From an uncultured Desulfovibrio sp. (lineage in GTDB: Bacteria > Desulfobacterota > Desulfovibrionia > Desulfovibrionales > Desulfovibrionaceae), in contig USBZ01000016.1 in the NCBI GenBank assembly GCA_900553065.1, positions 1 to 39,312 on the forward strand: a DNA stretch of 39,312 nt, in the 5' to 3' direction. Of this stretch, positions 1 through 7,069 are shown one piece after another. The notes beneath the pieces are model-generated. The model saw nothing but the letters and a program-made list of their open reading frames with translations, searched no databases and had not been told where the DNA came from. A program made the translations under genes and the position numbers. How positions within the stretch are numbered: the first letter of the stretch is position 1; the number at the start of each line of letters is the position of its first letter.

Positions 1-135
1 TTGTTTATTATGCAGTTGAAAGAAGTTCATGCATTACGAGCTATACAAGAATACTCCGTCAACCTTTCCCGCATAGGTTTAACAGAGTCTGACTGGTTGC
101 GTCGTTGTAACTCAAAAAAGATGAAGGCTGAGTAG
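1..135 (+). CDS. 3' end of an unidentified gene (partial)
   Basis: The frame is open from the first base and stops with TAG at 133-135, giving the last 44 residues of a protein that begins left of the window. The tail is charged and ends NSKKMKAE. I do not recognise a family. A strong hairpin follows 13 bases later, consistent with the end of a transcription unit. Since the terminase genes are missing from the window, this could be a prophage gene upstream of the packaging module, but nothing in the 44 residues proves that. Confidence 0.45.
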   Translation: MFIMQLKEVHALRAIQEYSVNLSRIGLTESDWLRRCNSKKMKAE

Positions 136-148
136 TCATTATTACGAG

Positions 149-175
149 GAGGGGGAAGATACCGTCTTCCCCCTC
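149..175 (+). terminator. hairpin after the partial left-edge gene
   Basis: An 11-bp perfect stem (149-159 with 165-175, GAGGGGGAAGA pairing TCTTCCCCCTC) has a 5-base loop. It lies just downstream of the stop at 135. The following bases (TTGACATT) are only weakly T-rich, so it may end transcription of the left-edge gene or simply insulate it. A TTGACA at 176-181 directly after it could be a -35 box for the RNA below, but I see no convincing -10 box at the right distance. Confidence 0.45.
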
Positions 176-212
176 TTGACATTCCCGTGAAAATTTAATT
201 CACTGGTCGCAC

Positions 213-395
213 GGAGCCTGAGAAACTCCTCTTACAGCGGTTCAGCCATCACCCCGAAAGCGTGGCTATTTTCATGCCCTGCGTCGGAAAAGCAGCGGCA
301 TCTTGTCGGCTATTTAAGGCCGGGAGTAGGCTAATAGAATACCCTTCGGGGGAATAGGCCTGGACGTCTGTAAGCGTTTCTCAGCTCCCGGCCTT
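213..395 (+). ncRNA. structured non-coding RNA or leader with built-in terminator
   Basis: This gene-free stretch is densely self-complementary. A long closing stem pairs 213-216 with 385-388, 218-226 with 376-384 (CTGAGAAAC/GTTTCTCAG) and 231-237 with 368-374 (CTTACAG/CTGTAAG). Inside it are hairpins 244-248/263-267, 274-282/292-301 (ATGCC-CTGC arms) and 328-331/358-361, the last capped by CCC-TTCG-GGG. A rival 11-bp stem, 316-326 with 385-395, is followed by a T run and is a textbook terminator. The rival stem crosses the closing stem, so the two are either alternative folds (a switch) or a pseudoknot. It resembles no riboswitch I know. Possible roles are a phage small RNA, an attenuator in front of the gene at 444, or a put-like antitermination element. 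Confidence 0.5.
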
Positions 396-443
396 TTTTG
401 CGCTCTGCAGAAGGCCAATGAGAAAATCTTACAGAGGTGCCTT

Positions 444-728
444 ATGAAGTTTGAATCCCTGGAAAAGTGCGGTGGCAAGTGGTTCTCATCGCTCGACCGT
501 TCGGCCCAGAATGCCGTAACGGACCTTGGTTATTACATCTACGTTGACCTGGAGAACCTGCAGACGCGACTGCGTACGCTTTCCGAGCTTACGGGCCAGC
601 AGAGCGAAGGGCTGCCCATTGCCGACATGGACGGCCTCGGACTCATCATCGGTGACTACGCGGAAGCTCTGGACGCCGTGATAGAGCATTTCCGTGATAT
701 GCGTTCCGCCGGGAGGGTATCGGCATGA
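444..728 (+). CDS. small phage protein of unknown function
   Basis: This encodes 94 residues, with GAGG upstream of the ATG at 444. It begins MKFESLEKCGGKW and has a mixed helical composition with no recognisable motif, signal peptide or membrane segment. It overlaps the next gene by four bases (ATGA), so the two are translationally coupled. The gene follows the structured RNA and terminator at 213-401, which could control its expression. It has the size and coupling of phage accessory genes near the late operon. Function unknown. Confidence 0.6.
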   Translation: MKFESLEKCGGKWFSSLDRSAQNAVTDLGYYIYVDLENLQTRLRTLSELTGQQSEGLPIADMDGLGLIIGDYAEALDAVIEHFRDMRSAGRVSA

Positions 729-934
729 AGAAGCTCTCCCTTGACCTGAATGCGGAAGTGGAACGCCTGCGCAGGGTAAACGCCCGCCTCATGACCGCCG
801 TGCGCCGCGGCCGCGAAGACTACGCGGAAATGCTGGAAATCTCCCACGCCTCCATAGAGTACCTGCGAAAGGAGATCGCCGCCCTTGAAGCCGAAAACCT
901 CAGCCTGAATATCCGCCTTGGCTCGGTGAACTGA
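725..934 (+). CDS. small coiled-coil phage protein
   Basis: This encodes 69 residues. The ATG overlaps the stop of the gene before it. The protein is rich in Leu, Glu and Arg with heptad-like spacing (DLNAEVERLRRVNARLMTA; later EYLRKEIAALEAENLSLNIRL), so it should form a long helix or coiled coil. There is no catalytic motif. It is probably expressed with its upstream neighbour as a two-gene unit. Function unknown; small coiled-coil proteins of this type are common in prophages. Confidence 0.55.
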   Translation: MKKLSLDLNAEVERLRRVNARLMTAVRRGREDYAEMLEISHASIEYLRKEIAALEAENLSLNIRLGSVN

Positions 935-954
935 TACCCATGAAAGGGATGGTT

Positions 955-1128
955 ATGGATTTTGATGACGGTAAAAGGAACCGAGAGAAAATGCTGTCCC
1001 GTCTTGCCGATATGACGGATGAGGAAGTGCTGCGCCGGGCCGAGTCTGACCCGGACTGCCGGCCGCTCAGTGAAGAGCAACTTGCGCGTATGGTCCCGTT
1101 GCGGGAGCGCAATTCTGTAAAGCAATAA
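955..1128 (+). CDS. BrnA-antitoxin N-terminus-like orphan protein
   Basis: This encodes 57 residues. The ATG at 955 is preferred because AAAGGGA sits just upstream; ATGs at 940 and 949 are alternatives that would add up to five residues. The core MTDEEVLRRAESDPDCRPLS closely resembles the MSDEEITRAMHEDPDAAPEL segment of the BrnA antitoxin on the opposite strand (1174-1554). The C-terminal ribbon-helix-helix DNA-binding part of BrnA is absent. It might therefore bind a BrnT toxin without binding DNA, or be a leftover of a second brnTA locus. Resemblance is seen in sequence; function is inferred. Confidence 0.55.
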   Translation: MDFDDGKRNREKMLSRLADMTDEEVLRRAESDPDCRPLSEEQLARMVPLRERNSVKQ

Positions 1129-1140
1129 AAGGATAAACGA

Positions 1141-1175
1141 ATCCCCCGAAGCGAACGCTCCGGGGGATGTTTTTT
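1141..1175 (+). terminator. terminator between convergent genes
   Basis: ATCCCCCG (1141-1148) pairs with CGGGGGAT (1161-1168), and six T follow at 1170-1175. It ends the plus-strand unit 444-1128. The T run overlaps the stop codon of the convergent brnA gene (1174-1176). The stem could also slow transcription leaving brnA, although its minus-strand T run is weak. Confidence 0.7.
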
Positions 1176-1554
1176 AGAGGCCCATGGCTATGGCCTTGCG
1201 CAAAACCTCTTCCATTCTGACCTGCCAGCCTTTGCCGGTCTTGCGGAAGTGCTCCACGATGTCGGCATCAAATCGGGCGGTAAACTGAATCTTCGGGCGC
1301 TCCGACTTCGGGCGTCCGCGCTTTTTCAGCAGCGCTTCCGCCACGTCCGCCGGGAAAATCTCCGGCAGCACCTCATGGGCAGGGCGGGCCGAAGCCATCA
1401 TCTCTTCCGTCAGTTCGGGGGCGGCATCGGGGTCTTCATGCATGGCCCTGGTGATTTCCTCGTCGCTCATGGGGCGGCGTGCTCCGTCAAGGCGGGGCAG
1501 GCGTTCCAGCTCTTCGGCAGAGTAGCTCACGATGTTTTCTTCAGGATGCTTCAT
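1174..1554 (-). CDS. brnA: BrnA family antitoxin
   Basis: This encodes 126 residues. The N-terminal part carries the SDEEITRAMHEDPDAAPELT motif found in BrnA/COG3514 proteins, presumed to contact the toxin. The C-terminal part (KRGRPKSERPKIQFTARFDADIVEHFRKTGKGWQVRMEEVLRKAI) is a ribbon-helix-helix DNA-binding domain, including the 'GWQ.R..E.LR' signature. BrnA neutralises the BrnT ribonuclease and represses the operon. The gene overlaps the end of brnT by 14 bases, the standard toxin-first order for this system. In a prophage it probably supports lysogen maintenance or competition with other phages. Confidence 0.88.
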   Translation of the reverse strand: MKHPEENIVSYSAEELERLPRLDGARRPMSDEEITRAMHEDPDAAPELTEEMMASARPAHEVLPEIFPADVAEALLKKRGRPKSERPKIQFTARFDADIVEHFRKTGKGWQVRMEEVLRKAIAMGL

Positions 1555-1810
1555 ATTTCTTTCTCTCCCGACTGTTGGCTTTTCTGTAACTGATGATTCG
1601 CAGATTTTTTCCCCGGAGGGTAAAGGTCAGACTCATGAGCCTGCCGTCATCCCTCAGAAGAAAGGCATTATATCGGACTTCACCATAATCCTGCCGGTCA
1701 TCCTGCTGGATGATGGCAGAAGTCCAATCAAGCAGCACAACATCGGCAAAGTCTTCACCGTGTTTCTCCAGATTGATTCTGCGTTTGTTTTCGTCCCACT
1801 CGTATTGCAT
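1541..1810 (-). CDS. brnT: BrnT family toxin (RNase)
   Basis: This encodes 89 residues, the usual BrnT length. It starts MQYEWDENKRRINLEKHGEDF, the family's typical opening (WDE.K...N..KHG), and ends with a RelE-like fold segment LRIISYRKANSRERKKYE, containing the conserved ISYRKA.. ERK.Y signature. BrnT is a cytoplasmic endoribonuclease that blocks translation when not bound by BrnA. A candidate promoter lies just upstream (1818-1846 on the minus strand). The pair sits between small phage genes and the head module, a position where phages carry cargo genes. Confidence 0.9.
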   Translation of the reverse strand: MQYEWDENKRRINLEKHGEDFADVVLLDWTSAIIQQDDRQDYGEVRYNAFLLRDDGRLMSLTFTLRGKNLRIISYRKANSRERKKYEAS

Positions 1811-1817
1811 GGAATTT

Positions 1818-1846
1818 ATATAACAACAAAAATATGGTCAGGTCAA
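1818..1846 (-). promoter_or_regulatory. candidate brnTA promoter/operator
   Basis: Reading the minus strand, TTGACC (1841-1846) and TTATAT (1818-1823) are separated by 17 bases and lie 7 bases above the brnT start. A direct repeat GGTCA-GGTCA on the plus strand (1836-1845) and flanking AATAT/ATATT half-sites overlap the -35 box. They are a plausible binding site for the BrnA ribbon-helix-helix repressor. The promoter is seen; the operator is inferred. Confidence 0.5.
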
Positions 1847-1932
1847 TATTTGTAGTTATAAAATTTGCTTGTACGAGGTGAACGGCACGGCCGGATGACG
1901 CAATGGTAACGAGGCGTCGCGGAGCTGTTTTA

Positions 1933-1957
1933 CCCCTCTTTGGAGGGGCTTTTTTTT
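1933..1957 (+). terminator. rho-independent terminator
   Basis: CCCCTC (1933-1938) and GAGGGG (1943-1948) enclose a TTTG loop and are followed by C and eight T. No plus-strand gene ends close upstream. It therefore either closes a short RNA starting somewhere after 1860 (a TATAAA lies at 1857-1862, without a good -35 box) or insulates the head operon. The small-RNA idea is speculative. Confidence 0.55.
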
Positions 1958-2000
1958 GCCCGAAATTCTGCCGTAAATCGTCTGCTCTTAAAAACGTGTC

Positions 2001-2066
2001 AACGGTAAATATAGGTCTTTTACCGGTATATAAGGGTCTTTTGACGGTATATGACGGTATATACCG
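2001..2066. repeat. AT-rich short repeats CGGTATAT upstream of head genes
   Basis: Four variants of a CGGTATAT-like unit occur at about 2003 (CGGTAAATAT), 2024 (CGGTATATAA), 2045 (CGGTATAT) and 2054 (CGGTATATACCG). The last is a perfect 12-base palindrome. GGTCTTTT precedes or follows units at 2014 and 2035. The rest of the 1847-2145 gap holds only the terminator at 1933 and no gene that I can support. The array could bind a phage activator of the late operon, or be a packaging or replication site. Function not established. Confidence 0.45.
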
Positions 2067-2145
2067 ACACCCCCATTTTCCGGGGTTACGCTTTTTCCCA
2101 TGTTCGCGGGCACCATGCCCGCGGAAAAAACATGGGGCAAAAAAC

Positions 2146-2382
2146 ATGACCTATACCTGGTGCGAACTGGAAGAGCAGCTTCTGGAAGACATGGCTTCCG
2201 GCGGCTTCGGAAAAGTCCAGAGCTACAGCGTGAGCACGGCGGGCGGCTCCCGAAATTTCAGCTACCGGACGCTCTCCGAGCTGAAGGAGCTGCTTGCCTA
2301 TGTTCAGAGCCGCTGCGCCATGGAGCGCGGCAAGGTTCCCTATGTGGGCCGGACCTGCGCGGGCAGCGCCGGGAGGTCCTGA
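2146..2382 (+). CDS. gpW-like head-tail joining protein
   Basis: This encodes 78 residues starting MTYTWCELEEQLLEDMASG. It matches the layout of lambda gpW (about 68 residues): an N-terminal helix, a basic beta hairpin (KVQSYSVSTAGGSRNFSYRT) and a second helix (LSELKELLAYVQSRC). gpW proteins sit under the portal and join the finished head to the tail. The frame is open much further upstream, but the ATG at 2146 fits family length and has GGGG 7-10 bases before it. The portal gene follows two bases after the stop, as in lambda. Terminase, normally just upstream, is absent here. Confidence 0.68.
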   Translation: MTYTWCELEEQLLEDMASGGFGKVQSYSVSTAGGSRNFSYRTLSELKELLAYVQSRCAMERGKVPYVGRTCAGSAGRS

Positions 2383-2384
2383 GC

Positions 2385-4088
2385 ATGGGCGTGCTTGAGA
2401 GCATACGAAGCTGGCGCGTGCGTCGCGCCCGTGCGCTGCTCAGAAACTGGGGCTACGACGGCGCTTCCCTTTCGGAAGCAAACGAGTGGCACACGGTCAA
2501 CGAGCAGATCAACTGGCTCATAGGCCGGGCTTCTCCCCGCCTTCGGGCCCGTGTGCGCGATCTGGTGCGCAATTTCCCGCTCTTTGCCCGCGGTGTGAAC
2601 GTGTACACCGCCTACATGGTGGGCCGCGGAGCCCGCTTCCAGTCGCTGGCCGTGCATCCCGACGGCTCTCCCGCCTATGAGGTGCGCCGTCGCATAGAGG
2701 ACAGGTTCCGCGCCTGGATGGAGCAGGATGCCGATATCTCCGGCGGCCTGCATTTCTATGAGCTTCAGCAGCTTTTGTGCCGTCAGATCATGGAATGCGG
2801 GGAAGGTCTTTTCACGTTCTGCCGCCGGTCTCACTACCATGTGTCGCCGCTTGCGCTCATGCCCATAGAGGCGGACCGCCTCACGGAACTGGGCGGCGGC
2901 CGGGATACGGAGCGCGTAGGGCATTTTGCCGGTGTGGAATACGACAGGCTCACCGGGGAAAAGCTGGCCTATCACATCATGAACGACGGCTACAGCGCAG
3001 ACGTGACCCGCGTGCCTGCGGACGAGATGCTGCACGTTTACCAGCACCTGCGGCCCGGTCAGCTTCGCGGCGTCACGCCCTTTGCCCCGGCCATACTCAC
3101 GGCCCGGGCCATGAGCCAGTTTGTGGAGAGCGAGCTGGACGCGGCGCGCAAGGCCGCCAAGTACCTGGCCATAGTGACCACGGATCAGCCGGACGTGTAC
3201 CAGGCGGCGCGCGGCATTGCCGGCGCAAAGAAGACGACGCAGGGCACGCCCATAGAAAGCCTTGAAAATTCCATCATCGAGTACCTGCGCCCCGGCGAAG
3301 ACATCCGCTTTGCCGAAGGCGCGAGCCGCCCGGGGGATGCCTTCGACCGTTTCAACCGCTTTGCGGCCCGCATGGTGGCCGTGAGCATAGACGTGCCCTA
3401 CGAGGTGCTTTCCGGCGACTACACGGGCATCAATTACAGCACGTCCAAGGCCAGCCGAGGCGACGCCCTCATGCTGCTCAAGCCCCATCACTTCATGATG
3501 CAGAACCGTTTTTCCATGCCGGTGTTCCGCCATTGGCTGGATATGGAAGCCCTCACGCAGGATTACCTGCCGGGGTACTGGCTGGGCCGGGAAGGGTATC
3601 AGCGCTGCATGTGGATACCTGCGGGCATGCCGAGCGTGGACCCGCAGCGTGACGGACGGGCCGACATAGAAGCCATAGCCGCAGGGCTCAAGTCTCCGCA
3701 GGAGGCCATTCTCGGCCGGGGCGGCGATCCCGAGGAAGTGCTCGATCAGCTGGCGGAATGGCAGCGCATGGCGGACGAGCGCGGCGTGACCTTCGGCCAG
3801 GTCTCCGAAAGCCTGAGCGGCAATCCTGCAGCCCTGGAAGATCAGCCGGTGAGTATGCCGTCGGAAGAAGATCCGTCCACGGAAGAAGGGGGGACAAATG
3901 AGACGCAGGAGCTTTTGAACGGCGCTCAGGTCACCAGCATGGTGGACGTGGTGTCTTCCGTATCCGCTGGAGAGATTCCCCACGATACGGGGGTAAAGAT
4001 TTTGGAAACTGCGTTCGGCCTTACCCATGACGAAGCGGAGGAGCTTCTGGGCGACGCCGGACTGAATGGAGGTAGCAATGCCGAATAA
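2385..4088 (+). CDS. phage portal protein, lambda type
   Basis: This encodes 567 residues from the ATG at 2385, preceded by GGGAGG. The dodecameric portal is the DNA entry channel of the capsid and the docking site for terminase and connector proteins. Family signatures include the N-terminal RNFPLFARGVNVYTAYMVGRG, the central ADEMLHVYQHLRPGQLRGVTPFAPAI, and the stem region PYEVLSGDYTGINYSTSKAS.GDALM, all typical of PF05136 portals. Length is normal for the family. It sits between the gpW-like gene and the protease/capsid gene and overlaps the latter by 11 bases. The last ~70 residues are acidic and poorly conserved in appearance. Confidence 0.92.
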   Translation: MGVLESIRSWRVRRARALLRNWGYDGASLSEANEWHTVNEQINWLIGRASPRLRARVRDLVRNFPLFARGVNVYTAYMVGRGARFQSLAVHPDGSPAYEVRRRIEDRFRAWMEQDADISGGLHFYELQQLLCRQIMECGEGLFTFCRRSHYHVSPLALMPIEADRLTELGGGRDTERVGHFAGVEYDRLTGEKLAYHIMNDGYSADVTRVPADEMLHVYQHLRPGQLRGVTPFAPAILTARAMSQFVESELDAARKAAKYLAIVTTDQPDVYQAARGIAGAKKTTQGTPIESLENSIIEYLRPGEDIRFAEGASRPGDAFDRFNRFAARMVAVSIDVPYEVLSGDYTGINYSTSKASRGDALMLLKPHHFMMQNRFSMPVFRHWLDMEALTQDYLPGYWLGREGYQRCMWIPAGMPSVDPQRDGRADIEAIAAGLKSPQEAILGRGGDPEEVLDQLAEWQRMADERGVTFGQVSESLSGNPAALEDQPVSMPSEEDPSTEEGGTNETQELLNGAQVTSMVDVVSSVSAGEIPHDTGVKILETAFGLTHDEAEELLGDAGLNGGSNAE

Positions 4089-6144
4089 ACGAACGGATAT
4101 TTCCCATGCGTCCAGCCGCTCGGTTTCCCTGGGGCGGCGGGGTGCGCCTCTTTCCCTCAATGAGGCGGAGCGCAGCGTGGAGTTCACGGCGGCGACAGAG
4201 CAGCCTGTGAACGTGTGGGATTGGGACCGATGGGATGTTGTTCCCGAGGTGCTGCGCATGGACGGCGTGCAGCTTCCTGCATCCGGCCAGGTGCCGCTGC
4301 TGGACACGCATGACGGTACGAGCGTGAAGAACGTGCTCGGCAGCTTCGGCTCCTTCCGCACGGATGGCGGGCAGCTTGTGGGGCGGGCCACGTTTTCCGG
4401 CGTACAGGCCGGAGCGGACGCCTTCCGCCGTGTGGCGGAGGGGCACATTACGGACGTGTCCGTAGGCTACGAGGTGCTGGCGTCCACCTGGGTGGAGCAG
4501 GGAGCTACGGCCGAAGTGGAAGGCGTGGAATACACGGGCCCCGTACGTGTAACCACGGCGTGGCGACTTTTTGAGGTGTCGCTCTGTCCCGTAGGGGCGG
4601 ACGACAGGGCGAAGGTACGGGGAAAAATCATCAAGACTGGAGGACATGACATGCCCAACAAACTGCCTGAGCAGAAGAAGCGTTTTGACGCGGCGGCCGC
4701 GCAGGAACAGCTGAATACCGCCGTTACGGCGCTGAACGCACTGGCTGAGGCGCTTGCAGAACCGGAAGAAGAGAAGACGGATGAGCCCGCAGAAGAAAAG
4801 GAACCTGCGGCCATACCGGAAAGCCCTGCGGGTGAAGGCGACGGCCGAGCCTGCGAGCCGGACGACAAGACCAGAGAAAGCGCCGTGGAAGAAGAACGCG
4901 CCCGTATCATGGAAATCTCTGCCATGTGCCGCGCGCACAACATGCCCGCCAACATGGAGGATGAGATGATCCGCAAGGGATACAGTCTGGACAAGGCCCG
5001 TGCGGCCGTACTTACCCGCCTTGAAGGACGGAGCTCCGCCGCCTTTGCCCGTGTGGACGTAGGCCGTACCGAACAGGAAAAAGTGCGTGAGGCGGTATCC
5101 CACGGCCTGCTTCTGCGTTGCGGTGTGGCGGAAGGCCGTATCAATAACGGCAAGCTTGCCGCCGGCGCCCGTGAGTTTTCCGGCATGAGCATGCGCGAAG
5201 TGTGCCGTGAGATGCTCATGAGAAGCGGACAGTCCACAAGCGGCAACGTGGTGGAAATGGTAGGCCGTGCGCTCTCCACCACCGATCTTCCGAACCTTCT
5301 CACCGATACGGCCAACCGTGTGCTCATGGACGGCTGGGAATCGGCGGATAAGCAGTGGCAGGTCTGGTGCGGCCTGGACTCCGTATCCGACTTCAAGGAA
5401 CTCACGCTGCTGGACTTTGCGAGCGGTGACGATCTGACCCTTATTCCCGAAGGCGGAGAATACCAGAACGGCCGGGCTGCGGAACACGCGGAAAGCGTGA
5501 AGATCGAAACCTACGGCAAAATCTTCCCGCTTACCCGCCAGGCGATCGTGAACGACGATCTGGGCGCGTTTGCCCGCATTGCCCGCAATCACGGCGAAGC
5601 GGCCGCCCGCATGGTGAACCGCCTTGCCTGCCGCGTGCTTACCGCCAACCCGACCATGAGCGACGACAAGGCGCTTTTCCATGCGGATCACAACAATCTC
5701 ATAAGCTCGGCGGGCGGCGTACCCACGGTGGAAAATCTCGGCGCCGCATTCCTGAAGATGCGTACGCAGAAGGATCTTCTGGGCAACCGCATACAGATCC
5801 GTCCTCAGTTCTTCATTGCACCTGCCGCACTGGAAACCGGAGCGGAAGTGTTCTTCAACTCTCAGCTCATCGGTACGCAGGCGCAGCCCAACCAGGCGAA
5901 CATCTACGCGGGCAGCGTGCTGACCCGTGTGTATGACGCGGAACTGGACGACGTTTCCGCCACCGACTGGTATCTGGCCGGCCCCAAGGGCAAGACGGTG
6001 ACGATTTTTACTCTGAACGGCGCGACGGCTCCCTACCTGGAATACAAGGAAGGCTGGCGCGTGGACGGTGTGGAGTACAAGGTCCGCCTTGACGTGGCGG
6101 CCAAGGCCGTGGCCTGGCAGGGCCTGTGCAAGTCTGCGAGCTGA
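4078..6144 (+). CDS. prohead protease / scaffold / major capsid fusion
   Basis: This encodes 688 residues from the ATG at 4078, which has GGAGG six bases upstream (an ATG at 4066 has none). Residues ~1-185 look like an HK97-type prohead protease: DTHD with H78, DVSVGYEV with S128, and a FEVSLCPVGAD block near E166. Residues ~192-290 are an acidic, helix-rich scaffold-like linker (EEEKTDEPAEEKEPAA). From ~300 to the end is a capsid subunit: MLMRSGQSTSGNVV, GKIFPLTRQAIVNDDLGAF, FHADHNNL, and the C-terminal GVEYKVRLDVAAKAVAWQGL. Fusions of protease and capsid are a known phage architecture. An internal ATG at 4651 with its own GGAGG (4639-4643) could give a 497-residue scaffold-capsid protein. 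Confidence 0.88.
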   Translation: MPNKRTDISHASSRSVSLGRRGAPLSLNEAERSVEFTAATEQPVNVWDWDRWDVVPEVLRMDGVQLPASGQVPLLDTHDGTSVKNVLGSFGSFRTDGGQLVGRATFSGVQAGADAFRRVAEGHITDVSVGYEVLASTWVEQGATAEVEGVEYTGPVRVTTAWRLFEVSLCPVGADDRAKVRGKIIKTGGHDMPNKLPEQKKRFDAAAAQEQLNTAVTALNALAEALAEPEEEKTDEPAEEKEPAAIPESPAGEGDGRACEPDDKTRESAVEEERARIMEISAMCRAHNMPANMEDEMIRKGYSLDKARAAVLTRLEGRSSAAFARVDVGRTEQEKVREAVSHGLLLRCGVAEGRINNGKLAAGAREFSGMSMREVCREMLMRSGQSTSGNVVEMVGRALSTTDLPNLLTDTANRVLMDGWESADKQWQVWCGLDSVSDFKELTLLDFASGDDLTLIPEGGEYQNGRAAEHAESVKIETYGKIFPLTRQAIVNDDLGAFARIARNHGEAAARMVNRLACRVLTANPTMSDDKALFHADHNNLISSAGGVPTVENLGAAFLKMRTQKDLLGNRIQIRPQFFIAPAALETGAEVFFNSQLIGTQAQPNQANIYAGSVLTRVYDAELDDVSATDWYLAGPKGKTVTIFTLNGATAPYLEYKEGWRVDGVEYKVRLDVAAKAVAWQGLCKSAS

Positions 6145-6161
6145 AGGAAAGGAGAGAGAAC

Positions 6162-6521
6162 ATGCAGAACAAGATTCAGGGATCCCACCTCATGAGCTAC
6201 ACGCCGTCGTCTACGCCTGTGAAGGGCGGCGATCTGGTGAAACTGGGAGACTCTTTTTACGGCGTGGCGGTGAAGGACCTTGCGGTGAATGAGACCGGCA
6301 TTGTGGACACGGACGGCGTTTTCGAGCTGCCGAAGGCCACGGGTGCCGTTACCCAGGGGGCGCCGCTGTATATCGGCAGTGACGGCAAGGTAACAGCCAC
6401 GGCAACGGACAAGGCGTATTGCGGTCGTGCGTTTGCGGCGGCCGGAAGCTCGGACACCACGGCCAAGGTGCTGCTGAACTTCGGCGTGGACCCTGCGGCC
6501 TATAACGTTGCGGCCGGCTAG
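6162..6521 (+). CDS. capsid decoration protein, DUF2190 type
   Basis: This encodes 119 residues from the ATG at 6162, preceded by GGAAAGGAGAGA. Beta-rich text with VKGGDLVKLGDSFYGVAVKDLA, FELPKATGAVTQGAPLYIGSDGKVTATATDKAYCGRAF and a C-terminal VLLNFGVDPAAYN matches the DUF2190 family of small capsid cement or head-fibre-base proteins. They sit on the outside of the capsid lattice and stabilise it after DNA packaging. The position directly after the capsid gene is the usual one. Assignment rests on motif resemblance and context. Confidence 0.72.
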   Translation: MQNKIQGSHLMSYTPSSTPVKGGDLVKLGDSFYGVAVKDLAVNETGIVDTDGVFELPKATGAVTQGAPLYIGSDGKVTATATDKAYCGRAFAAAGSSDTTAKVLLNFGVDPAAYNVAAG

Positions 6522-6523
6522 TC

Positions 6524-7069
6524 ATGGGCGACTTCAACAAAGCCCATGCCTTCGTGGCGCGCATGGAAGGCGGCTTTGTGGATCATCCCGCCGATCCCGG
6601 CGGGACCACAAACTACGGCGTATCTCTGCGCTTTCTCAAGTCCCAGGGCCTTGAAGTCGGGGACATCGACGGAGACGGCGACATAGACGCGGACGATATC
6701 CGGGCGCTTACGCCGGAGCGTGCGGCGGGAGTTCTCCGTCGTTCCTTCTGGGATGTGTTTCCGCTCGATGCCGTGCCGGAACCTCTGGCGCTGGCCGTGT
6801 ACGACACGGCCGTGAACATGGGGGTGGGGCAGGCCAAGCGGCTGACGCAGACGGCTCTTTTTATAGATGCGGACGGCCGCTGGGGCCCGAAGACCTGGGC
6901 GGCCATAAAAGCCTGTTCTGATCCCCGCGCAACGGCTCTTACCCTGGTGGGGGTCCGTAGCTGTCGATACATCGGGCTCATAGTTGACAACCCCGCACTG
7001 GGGAAGTTTTCCCGCGGATGGGAAAACCGCATGAAGGCACTGGAAAAAGAAATAAGGAGTGCATCATGA
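6524..7069 (+). CDS. GH108 endolysin (N-acetylmuramidase) with EF-hand loop
   Basis: This encodes 181 residues. The N-terminus has the GH108 signature MEGGFVDHPADPGGTTNYGVS with catalytic Glu15, and the C-terminal half (LAVYDTAVNMGVGQAKRLTQ ... DGRWGPKTWAAI) is the associated peptidoglycan-binding domain. The enzyme cuts cell-wall glycan at lysis. No signal peptide is seen, so it needs the holin. An insertion at residues 47-58 (DIDGDGDIDADD) is a perfect EF-hand calcium loop, with acidic residues at loop positions 1, 3, 5, 9 and 12 and Gly at 6. GH108 enzymes often have a shorter loop here. The gene starts two bases after the decoration gene. Confidence 0.88.
   Translation: MGDFNKAHAFVARMEGGFVDHPADPGGTTNYGVSLRFLKSQGLEVGDIDGDGDIDADDIRALTPERAAGVLRRSFWDVFPLDAVPEPLALAVYDTAVNMGVGQAKRLTQTALFIDADGRWGPKTWAAIKACSDPRATALTLVGVRSCRYIGLIVDNPALGKFSRGWENRMKALEKEIRSAS

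Noticed and set aside
213..395. 6S RNA (ssrS) as an identity for the structured RNA
   Set aside because: The closing stem and length fit, but the several internal hairpins and the lack of one central bubble with an apical stem argue against it. The context is phage.
1850..2100. CRISPR array in the repeat patch
   Set aside because: Units are 8-12 bases with irregular short spacing and no cas genes are nearby.
2100..4448. Long open frames antisense to the portal gene and the start of the capsid fusion, and an extended portal start at 2100
   Set aside because: Antisense frames are a by-product of the GC-rich codon pattern and have no family resemblance. The portal is better started at 2385, after GGGAGG and the gpW-like stop.
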